Shown: positions 1-4,832 of the stretch, piece after piece
Layout of the letters: every line of letters begins with the position of its first letter
Position numbering within the stretch: the stretch's first letter is position 1
From: Candidatus Bathyarchaeota archaeon
GTDB lineage: Archaea; Thermoproteota; Bathyarchaeia; 40CM-2-53-6; FEN-987
Direction: 5' to 3'
NCBI GenBank assembly: GCA_003152955.1
Contig: PMBQ01000176.1
Location: forward strand, 1 to 5,686
DNA: 5,686 bases
Made by a program: the position numbers and the translations under genes
The notes under the pieces: model-generated
What the model was told of the DNA's origin: nothing
The model's input: the letters and a program-made list of their open reading frames with translations, nothing else
Databases searched by the model: none

Positions 1-1
1 T

Positions 2-544
2 GGATTCTTCCAGTATCTCGGCGGAAAGAAATGGTCAGATGCTCCACCTGTAAGTAGATCTGTCCTGATCGATAGACTTCTGGCTCTGAATGATACTTCG
101 AAGCCCTATCAAATTGTGAAAGGCGTAGATACTGATCTTGTTGCAGATTGGAAGATTGTTGACGCCGACTGGTTTGGAGTCATGAACAAGAACGGACTGA
201 AACAGGCGTACAAGGCTTGGCTTCTCGTCGACGAGTCTAGGCACTCGGTGAGATGCTGCGAGGAGCTTGGTACTGTTTCCTGGACGGTTGGCTCCAAGGG
301 CCCAATCCCTGCCGTGAGCTACGCGCGGAGCTTCTTCCGCGGAAGAATCCTCTACAGCAAGCAGTATGCAAGAGGCTATGGACTGAGACAGCTTGCGCCA
401 TCCGAACCTCGAAAGATCTACGAGTACAAGTTCGACGTCAACGAGATAAGAGGCCCGATAATCGTGACCGTGGAACAGAGTGGCTGGGAGTGGGTGCCAG
501 TCACTGCAAGAAGACACGTGATCTACACGCAATCAGGGCGATAG
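2..544 (+). CDS. Conserved-looking hypothetical protein, 5' end missing
   Basis: The frame is open from the first bases of the window to a TAG stop at 542-544, giving 180 codons with no convincing start, so the gene begins to the left. A GTG at 116 would give 142 residues but is not preferred: the reading frame before it is protein-like (for example LIDRLLALND and KPYQIVKG) and no ribosome site precedes it. The visible part is soluble, with no membrane helix. It is rich in Trp, Tyr and alternating hydrophobic residues (VADWKIVDADWFG, YKAWLLVDE, VSWTVG, RGPIIVTVEQSGWEWVPV), which suggests a beta-rich fold. There is one Cys-Cys pair at visible residues 85-86. I do not recognise a named family and assign no function. 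It converges on the membrane-protein gene downstream. Being a real gene is likely from the length and composition of the open frame. Confidence 0.75.
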   Translation, partial: GFFQYLGGKKWSDAPPVSRSVLIDRLLALNDTSKPYQIVKGVDTDLVADWKIVDADWFGVMNKNGLKQAYKAWLLVDESRHSVRCCEELGTVSWTVGSKGPIPAVSYARSFFRGRILYSKQYARGYGLRQLAPSEPRKIYEYKFDVNEIRGPIIVTVEQSGWEWVPVTARRHVIYTQSGR

Positions 545-602
545 AACGTCCATTGAGTTGTTTCTCTTGGGCTCTTGAGCGTGTGACTACGAACTCTAAT
601 CG

Positions 603-630
603 TTCTCACAGTAGGTTTCATTTGTGAGAA
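603..630. repeat. Perfect 8-base inverted repeat between convergent genes
   Basis: TTCTCACA (603-610) and TGTGAGAA (623-630) are exact reverse complements separated by 12 bases, so either strand's RNA could fold into an 8-bp hairpin. The repeat lies about 60 bases after the stop of the left gene, in the 190-base gap between two convergent genes, where a transcription end would be expected. It is not followed directly by a T-run. A TTTTT stretch at 700-704 is the only T-run in this gap on the plus strand. A terminator or RNA-stability role is inference. I see no RNA gene or convincing ORF elsewhere in 545-734. Confidence 0.4.
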
Positions 631-733
631 GAGCAGTCGTTGCGGAACGTCTCCTACCTTGGCGTTCGTCCGATTTGCTTGTGCGCACCATTAGGTCTGT
701 TTTTCAGATTCTTAACCGCTAGGGTTGACGAAA

Positions 734-753
734 GCTAAGCGCCTTCGCTCAGC
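734..753 (-). terminator. Hairpin spanning the stop codon of the membrane-protein gene
   Basis: On the minus strand, GCTGAGCG and CGCTTAGC flank a four-base AAGG loop. They form an 8-bp stem with one G-U pair as RNA, followed by only three U residues. The stem includes the TAG stop at 737-735. The matching plus-strand stem has an A-C mismatch, so the structure favours the minus-strand transcript. That fits a role in ending or protecting this mRNA, but the U-tract is short, and archaeal termination usually relies on U-runs rather than hairpins. Confidence 0.35.
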
Positions 754-1247
754 AATTCTCCCGTCTGTTTCACGAATCGCTTTTTTCTCGTTTCCAGCAA
801 CCAGAAGACGAATAATGCTCCGAAAAAGATCACTGAATACCTTTTCGTCAGCCAAGTGTAGGGATCTTCAACGACCACCCTCTCGGCGATGGCTACTGTG
901 ATCTGCACTACGGTACTAGACAGCCATTCGTAGCTGGAAGCAGCAATCACAATGAACACCCAACCCTGCACGTAGTTGTACCATCTCACATCCCGATTCT
1001 GCTCATTGTGAAGATGAAGCGCAATGAAAATCACGAAAGCCAGCGCACTATACAGCAACAAGCTAAGGTACAGGAGCCTGAAGTTGAAGCCAATCTGCTC
1101 CAGAGAAAACACGTTAAAAAAATAGTCGTACAAGTCCCCATGCACCAACGACAAAGCAATGCCAACAAGAGACATCAGGACTGTGAGCTGCTCAAAGCGC
1201 ATAACGCGCTTCAATCTCGCACGACCAACACTCAACAAGAAACCCAT
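735..1247 (-). CDS. Hypothetical four-helix integral membrane protein
   Basis: The product is 170 residues long and I do not recognise its family. Hydrophobic segments lie at about residues 20-37, 55-79, 93-112 and 138-152. The positive N-terminus (RARLKR, 9-14) and C-terminus (RKKR, 154-157) predict both ends in the cytoplasm by the positive-inside rule. The only histidines are H36, at the outer end of helix 1, and H78 and H80, at the inner end of helix 2. They fall on opposite sides of the membrane, which argues against a simple bis-His heme site. There are no cysteines. The ATG at 1247 has no spaced ribosome site, only TTTAGGG abutting it. A second ATG at 1202 (residue 16, MRFEQL) is possible and would remove the basic N-terminal stretch. 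The gene follows the molybdopterin oxidoreductase gene on the same strand, so a membrane-partner role is conceivable but unproven. Confidence 0.7.
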   Translation of the reverse strand: MGFLLSVGRARLKRVMRFEQLTVLMSLVGIALSLVHGDLYDYFFNVFSLEQIGFNFRLLYLSLLLYSALAFVIFIALHLHNEQNRDVRWYNYVQGWVFIVIAASSYEWLSSTVVQITVAIAERVVVEDPYTWLTKRYSVIFFGALFVFWLLETRKKRFVKQTGELLSEGA

Positions 1248-1403
1248 CCCTAAACGTAATCACAAAAAGTCAGAAACCAATTCAAGTATCTTGCGGAAGC
1301 GAGTCACGTGTGGTACTCGTACGAGCATAGTAACTTGAACCGGCAATTTTGTGTATGTTCGTGCACCACCAAACCTCCCCTTGGCTTGCGGGTTTCACGG
1401 CTT
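1248..1403 (-). promoter_or_regulatory. Intergenic gap with possible promoter of the membrane-protein gene
   Basis: These 156 bases separate two same-strand genes and contain no convincing gene. On the minus strand, an AAGATACTTGAA stretch (1281-1292) lies about 38 bases before the ATG at 1247. That is a reasonable TATA-box distance for a transcript with a very short leader, but the match to a TATA box is weak. A perfect 10-base palindrome, CTCGTACGAG, sits at 1316-1325, just upstream of that candidate. I see no good terminator for the oxidoreductase gene here: no U-run follows its stop on the minus strand. The gap is long enough that separate transcription of the two genes is plausible. Confidence 0.25.
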
Positions 1404-1961
1404 TCATTTGCTTGTGGCCGTTATTCTGTCGACATACTTTACCCAGTCTAGGCCTGACCTCGTGGGCGCGACGAGTCTTGCGGGATATCCATGATCAACG
1501 GTCAACGGGGCACCGCCCACCTTCAAGGCGATCATGTAGTCCAAGTTTGCAACCTCATCTGAACTCAGGGTTCTACTGTAACCTGTAACGGCCTTGATTG
1601 TGACGTGAGCTATGTCCTTGAGTGACAATCCGGCTTGTTCCAAAAGGTTGGATATGGGTATGCCCTCCCAAGGAACATCAGCTGACCACCCCTCCTCGCA
1701 ATGGATCTTCAGAGTTTTCTGAACGCTGGGCATAGCATACAGTTCCACCAGTTTGAGGTCCAGTGGATTCGGCACATCTCCATCTATCTTCAACCGGTAC
1801 TCGCTCGGGTTTATCGTGGTCGCCTGCTCTCCATTCCACGTTACTGGAAATGGGAAACCTCCCGAAGTCGACGGCGCAGTTGGTCTGAAAAACCACCATG
1901 ACCAAGCCGCTATTGCAGTCACGGGAATCAGCATTAAGAACGATCTTCTGTTAAGTTTCAT
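1404..1961 (-). CDS. Molybdopterin-dependent oxidoreductase, sulfite oxidase/MsrP-like catalytic domain
   Basis: This 185-residue protein matches the oxidoreductase molybdopterin-binding fold (sulfite oxidase superfamily, as in YedY/MsrP). It starts with a twin-arginine-like export signal, NRRSFLM (4-10), and a hydrophobic helix (about 8-25), followed by a Pro/Ser linker. It is therefore probably displayed outside the membrane, either anchored or cleaved. The domain begins near residue 55 (YRLKIDGDVPNP). Cys88, in IHCEEGWS, is the expected molybdenum ligand and is the only cysteine in the protein. Later family signatures are WEGIPISNLLEQAG (98-111), HGYPARLVAP (157-166) and GLDWVKYVDRI (170-180). 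No heme or dimerisation domain is present, so it is a compact catalytic-domain-only form. The substrate is unknown: family members reduce protein methionine sulfoxide or other S/N-oxides, or oxidise sulfite. It lies 52 bases after the NifX-like gene and has its own strong ribosome site, so operon membership is likely. Confidence 0.88.
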   Translation of the reverse strand: MKLNRRSFLMLIPVTAIAAWSWWFFRPTAPSTSGGFPFPVTWNGEQATTINPSEYRLKIDGDVPNPLDLKLVELYAMPSVQKTLKIHCEEGWSADVPWEGIPISNLLEQAGLSLKDIAHVTIKAVTGYSRTLSSDEVANLDYMIALKVGGAPLTVDHGYPARLVAPTRSGLDWVKYVDRITATSK

Positions 1962-1966
1962 CAGCT

Positions 1967-1975
1967 CCCCCCTCC
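1967..1975 (-). promoter_or_regulatory. Strong Shine-Dalgarno site of the molybdopterin oxidoreductase gene
   Basis: The minus strand reads GGAGGGGGG here, with the GGAGG core at 1975-1971 leaving nine bases before the ATG at 1961. It is the clearest ribosome-binding site in the window and fixes the start, keeping the twin-arginine signal at the N-terminus. Confidence 0.7.
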
Positions 1976-2013
1976 GGATTAAGTTCTCTTACGTCACATT
2001 TTGACTGGTTATC

Positions 2014-2406
2014 CTAGTGAGGATGGTCGGGGGTACTTTCTCCATGGCATCCGCAGAGAGTTTCTTCCGTCATTGGTGTGGTTTCATTGTTGATGTAGGA
2101 TTGTAACGCTTCCGCCACTGTCCCTGATATTCCGTATCTGACGTCAATTCCTTGTTGCCGAAAACTCATGTACGGACGCATGCCCATCCCTGCAACTAGC
2201 ATTAATTCAACGCCTTGTTCCGCGAGCCTTCGCACTGGGCTTGAGCAGTCCGTGTGGGTTGAGTTTGAGAGGGATTCAACGGATTCGACCTTGCCGTCTT
2301 GGATGGTGATGATTGCGTACGAGTCGCAGCGTCCGAAGTGGGGTGAGACCTGCGAACTGGGAGTTGCTTCACCCAAGCAGGGGATGGCGATTTTAATTCT
2401 GCCCAT
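2014..2406 (-). CDS. NifX/NifB-type dinitrogenase iron-molybdenum cofactor domain protein
   Basis: From the ATG at 2406 the product has 130 residues and begins MGRIKIAIPC, like small one-domain members of the dinitrogenase FeMo-cofactor biosynthesis family (MTH1175-like). An ATG at 2433 would add nine residues not expected from the family, so the shorter start is chosen. The gene then overlaps the end of the DUF134 gene by 14 bases. Visible family features are the SPHFGRCDSYAII segment (21-33), VELMLVAGMGMRP (66-78) and GIDVRYGISGTVAEALQSYI (86-105). The C-terminus ends in a short Cys/His-rich tail, CGCHGE with HPH at the very end, which could bind metal. Family members bind or carry iron-sulfur or FeMo-type clusters, but most such archaeal proteins occur outside nitrogen fixation, and no nif gene is visible here. 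A cytoplasmic metallocluster or redox role is inferred, and the precise substrate is unknown. Confidence 0.85.
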   Translation of the reverse strand: MGRIKIAIPCLGEATPSSQVSPHFGRCDSYAIITIQDGKVESVESLSNSTHTDCSSPVRRLAEQGVELMLVAGMGMRPYMSFRQQGIDVRYGISGTVAEALQSYINNETTPMTEETLCGCHGESTPDHPH

Positions 2407-2863
2407 GTCTACAGCATCCCCCAGCCGTTCCATGTCCGCTGTGTCCTCTGTCTTGTGGCGCTCTGCGGAAGTCTGTGCTTTGGCATTTCGGGCATCCGTC
2501 TGGTCTCCCTGTGCCGTATGGTTCCTGCCATTCGTTTTGGCACTCGTAACATTTGAACAGGCGTTCTCCTTGTCTCACTACATAATCTCCTCCTTCGATA
2601 ACCAAAGCTTTACCGTGAACCAATGAATCCGCGACCTTCCTGTGTGCCGATTCCAAGATTCGATGAAGGGTCGGCTGTGACACCTTCATTCTCATAGCAG
2701 CCTTCTCCTGCTCCAATCCCTCCAAGTCTTTCAGTCGCAACGCTTCGAACTCGTCCACTGCTAGGGTGACTATGTCCAACGATGTTGCGGGAATGCCTCT
2801 GGGCTTGAACATTGTGACAGTAGGTTCGCAGTTGATCCATCTGCATTTCCTTGGCCTCGACAT
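2393..2863 (-). CDS. DUF134 family helix-turn-helix protein with C-terminal zinc ribbon
   Basis: This 156-residue protein has the DUF134 N-terminal signature SRPRKCRWINCEP (2-14) and FKPRGIP (19-25). An acidic VDEFEALRLKDLEGL segment (36-50) leads into a sigma-70 region-4-like helix-turn-helix (about 48-82) with EKAAMRMKVSQPTLHRILESAHRKVAD. A zinc ribbon follows, with C105-x2-C108 and C124-x2-C127. The tail is rich in His, Gly and Cys (H141, H144, C150, C151, H153). It is most likely a cytoplasmic DNA-binding regulator, although the family has no firmly assigned target. The ATG at 2863 matches the family N-terminus and is preceded by GAGGGTG, 11 bases away. DUF134 and NifX-like genes often occur together, and here they overlap, so this protein may regulate its own operon. 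The upstream palindrome at 2932-2945 is a natural candidate site, which is inference. Confidence 0.88.
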   Translation of the reverse strand: MSRPRKCRWINCEPTVTMFKPRGIPATSLDIVTLAVDEFEALRLKDLEGLEQEKAAMRMKVSQPTLHRILESAHRKVADSLVHGKALVIEGGDYVVRQGERLFKCYECQNEWQEPYGTGRPDGCPKCQSTDFRRAPQDRGHSGHGTAGGCCRHGQN

Positions 2864-2931
2864 AGCAAAGCATGCACCCTCTGGGGTTAGTAAGCGATCG
2901 GACGAATCTCAGAGTTGAGGAAAAGGAATAA

Positions 2932-2945
2932 TGAATATATATTCA
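2932..2945. promoter_or_regulatory. AT-rich 14-base perfect palindrome in a divergent promoter region
   Basis: TGAATATATATTCA reads the same on both strands and is the only strongly TATA-like element between the divergent DUF134 and radical SAM genes. For the radical SAM gene its TATATA core lies about 35 bases before the ATG, with purine-rich GAGGAAAAGG upstream, resembling an archaeal BRE. Transcription would then start only about 5-15 bases before the ATG, which agrees with the lack of a Shine-Dalgarno site there. On the minus strand it lies about 70 bases before the DUF134 ATG, implying a leader of roughly 45 bases that includes the visible ribosome site. Its symmetry also fits a dimeric repressor operator. 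The TATA role is reasonably supported; the two-way use is inference. Confidence 0.5.
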
Positions 2946-2973
2946 ATACTCTTTCGCAGACCCCTGATTCCGA

Positions 2974-3936
2974 ATGAATGATTTTGACCGAAAGGTGAAG
3001 GAATCAACTGGATCCACGCTGAATGCACATGATATCACCATAGTCCAGGTGAACGTTGGGCTTCGCTGCGTAAACTCCTGCATGCACTGCCACATTGAAG
3101 CCGGTCCAACCAGAAACGAGATGATGAATTGGGAAACCATGAAGCAGGTAATGGCCATCGTACGCCACATGCAACCCGAGTTGGTGGACATAACCGGCGG
3201 CGCCCCAGAAATGAATCCGCTCCTTTCCAAATTCGTAGGTGCGCTCCGCAAAGAGGGCCAGAACGTCCAAGTGAGGACAAACCTCACCACTCTACTGGAG
3301 TCCGGAATGCAGGAAATGATAGAGTTCTACAAAGACCAAGGCGTCAGCCTCGTCGCCTCATTACCATGCTACACTGAGGCCAATGTGGATTTGCAAAGGG
3401 GAAAGGGCGTATACGAAAAGAGCATCAAAGTCCTGAAGCGACTGAACGCTTCGGGCTACGGTTCAGATCCGAACCTGAAGCTGAACCTAGTCTACAACCC
3501 AGGCGGAGCATTCCTACCTCCCGAACAATCACAATTGGAATCGGATTACCGTAAGAACTTGGGTAAAGAACATGGTATCGTGTTCGACAACCTGCTTACA
3601 ATCACAAACATACCCATCGGCCGTTTTGGGAACTGGCTCCGCCAAGAGAACCAATATGAAGAATACAAACAGCTTCTCAAAGACTCCTTTAACCCTCAGA
3701 CTTTGGGCGGGCTAATGTGCCGTCATCAAATCGAAGCTGCTTGGGATGGAAGGATGTATGACTGCGACTTCAACCTCGCACTCGGGCTACCCATAGGTGA
3801 CGGGAAACCCGCACTAGTCAGAGACTTCGACCCCGGCAGATACGTGGGTAGAAGGATCATCACTGGAGAACATTGCTACGGTTGCACGGCAGGGTATGGA
3901 TCGTCATGCGGCGGAGCATTAGTGTCAGGTTCTTGA
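2974..3936 (+). CDS. ArsS-like radical SAM protein with Cys-rich C-terminal domain
   Basis: The product has 320 residues. The radical SAM cluster is C32-x3-C36-x2-C39 (RCVNSCMHCHIEAGP), followed by the glycine-rich VDITGGAPEMNP (71-82). Family signatures continue with VRTNLTTLLESG (100-111), VASLPCYTEANVDLQRGKGV (127-146), LNLVYNPGGAFLPPEQ (170-185) and ITNIPIGRFGNWL (210-222). The C-terminal domain (DUF3641 type) carries MCR (248-250), WDGRMYDCDFN (257-267) and the cysteine set C301, C304 and C312 in HCYGCTAGYGSSCGG. This matches the ArsS/radical SAM-Cys-rich family, whose characterised members transfer a deoxyadenosyl group to dimethylarsenite in arsenosugar synthesis. Some family members are selenoproteins; here all these positions are ordinary Cys codons. 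No arsM-like methyltransferase is in view, so the substrate is uncertain and I give no symbol. Length and both domains appear complete. The ATG has no ribosome site, consistent with a leaderless or short-leader mRNA. Confidence 0.9.
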   Translation: MNDFDRKVKESTGSTLNAHDITIVQVNVGLRCVNSCMHCHIEAGPTRNEMMNWETMKQVMAIVRHMQPELVDITGGAPEMNPLLSKFVGALRKEGQNVQVRTNLTTLLESGMQEMIEFYKDQGVSLVASLPCYTEANVDLQRGKGVYEKSIKVLKRLNASGYGSDPNLKLNLVYNPGGAFLPPEQSQLESDYRKNLGKEHGIVFDNLLTITNIPIGRFGNWLRQENQYEEYKQLLKDSFNPQTLGGLMCRHQIEAAWDGRMYDCDFNLALGLPIGDGKPALVRDFDPGRYVGRRIITGEHCYGCTAGYGSSCGGALVSGS

Positions 3937-3965
3937 CACTCAGACAACGTAAGCCATCGAATAAG

Positions 3966-3980
3966 GTCGACTCGTTCGAC
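3966..3980 (+). other. Weak hairpin in the gap after the radical SAM gene
   Basis: GTCGA and TCGAC flank a five-base loop about 30 bases after the radical SAM stop. The stem is only five base pairs with no T-run after it, so terminator function is doubtful. The rest of the 162-base gap (3937-4098) holds no clear TATA box. It does contain a 30-codon open frame at 4002-4094, discussed under findings. Confidence 0.15.
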
Positions 3981-4098
3981 ATCTCTAGGATGAATTGAAG
4001 TATGATCATGGTCGAGAAAGTTCGGATGTCGCGGGGATACAGACCTCATCTAATCAACGACGAGAACACCTGCAGCTACAGGCGTGAGGAATGAGATC

Positions 4099-4815
4099 AT
4101 GTCAAATAGTCGGCTTCCAATATCACGTCAGGCACCTGCATGCGCCAAATGCGCCTTGTACAAGTGCCGGTCACCCGATTCCGCATCAAAGTTTCCCAGC
4201 TCCTGTCCTCATGAGAGGTACACCGAGAAACGGGAGATAACCGTGAAGGAGGGCTGGGGTCGGCCGGAGAGCAGAGCGGTATTTGAGGCGAGCGACGAGG
4301 TGCTTGCCGAGGGTTATGGGAAATGGTGTCGAGTGAAGGAAGTTATCGAGTATTCCAAGAGAATGAGATATCGTAAGCTTGGCGTGGCCTTCTGTGTGGC
4401 GCTTCGTAACGAAGCTAAAGCGCTGCAGAAGATGCTGGAAGCAAGTGGTTTTGAGGTTATCTCAATTTCGTGTATGGCTGGATCTCCAAGCAGGAATGAG
4501 GTGGGATTTGATTGGTTTAGTGGGCTTGGGAAAACAGTATGCAACCCCCTGATGCAAGCAGAGGTGTTGAACGAGAATGGAACGGAGCTTAACATCATGG
4601 CAGGCTTGTGTGTGGGCCACGATGTTCTTTTCATCAAACATTCGAAGGCGGGCGTCACGCCGCTGGTAGTGAAAGATAGAGTACTCCACCACAATCCAGC
4701 CGCCGCGCTCGGCACCGGTGACAGTTTCTTTAGGAGTCTTCTATTGCACGGACGCAGATTCACCCGTTTTCCCTGGCGCTCGCGCACTCCGGCCGCAGAG
4801 CGAACAGGTTTGTAA
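4099..4815 (+). CDS. DUF1847 family Cys-rich (putative metal-binding) protein
   Basis: From the ATG at 4099 the product has 238 residues. This start is preferred because GTGAGGA (4084-4090) forms a ribosome site eight bases before it. A GTG at 4084 would add five residues but lacks an upstream site. The N-terminus has a zinc-type cluster: C15-x2-C18-x4-C23 and C36-Pro. The conserved DUF1847 core follows: KLGVAFCVALRNEAKALQKMLEASGFEV (93-120), C125, VCNPLMQAEVLNENGTELNI (147-166), GLCVGHDVLFIKHSKAGVT (169-187) and LVVKDRVLHHNPAAAL (189-204). Function is unknown in the family; it is probably a cytoplasmic metal-binding protein with a Rossmann-like alternation of strands and helices. After residue 204 the last 34 residues are Arg-rich and do not resemble the family's usual short ending. 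It ends 17 bases before the PhoU gene, so the two may be co-transcribed. Confidence 0.87.
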   Translation: MSNSRLPISRQAPACAKCALYKCRSPDSASKFPSSCPHERYTEKREITVKEGWGRPESRAVFEASDEVLAEGYGKWCRVKEVIEYSKRMRYRKLGVAFCVALRNEAKALQKMLEASGFEVISISCMAGSPSRNEVGFDWFSGLGKTVCNPLMQAEVLNENGTELNIMAGLCVGHDVLFIKHSKAGVTPLVVKDRVLHHNPAAALGTGDSFFRSLLLHGRRFTRFPWRSRTPAAERTGL

Positions 4816-4816
4816 C

Positions 4817-4821
4817 GGAGG
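4817..4821 (+). promoter_or_regulatory. Shine-Dalgarno site of the AbrB-PhoU gene
   Basis: GGAGG lies directly after the DUF1847 stop and 11 bases before the GTG at 4833. A second GGAG at 4826-4829 is too close to the start (three bases). In the PhoU frame there is no ATG or GTG between the upstream stop at 4731 and 4833, so this site supports the GTG as the true start. Confidence 0.55.
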
Positions 4822-4832
4822 ATTCGGAGCGA

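Noticed and set aside
35..532. Long minus-strand open frame opposite the left-edge gene
   Set aside because: It mirrors the plus-strand gene, has an unprotein-like Ser/Arg/His composition, no ribosome site and no recognisable motif. The plus frame is also open beyond it to the window edge.
545..734. tRNA, small RNA or CRISPR in the gaps
   Set aside because: No cloverleaf, T-loop sequence or regularly spaced direct repeat was found by eye here or in the other intergenic gaps.
735..1247. Assignment of the membrane protein as an MsrQ-type heme subunit
   Set aside because: It has four predicted helices instead of six, and its three histidines fall on opposite membrane faces.
1349..1588. Plus-strand open frame of 79 codons
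   Set aside because: It overlaps the 3' part of the molybdopterin oxidoreductase gene, which has clear family motifs, and its own translation is an Arg/Ser/Pro-rich shadow.
2168..2626. Plus-strand open frame of 152 codons
   Set aside because: It lies antisense to the NifX-like and DUF134 genes, both securely identified by motifs, and shows no domain of its own.
2943..3290. Minus-strand open frame opposite the radical SAM start
   Set aside because: It covers the CxxxCxxC region of a well-supported gene on the other strand and runs through the divergent promoter; the translation is shadow-like.
4314..4787. Minus-strand open frame of 157 codons
   Set aside because: It is antisense to the conserved core of the DUF1847 gene and has no ribosome site or recognisable motif.
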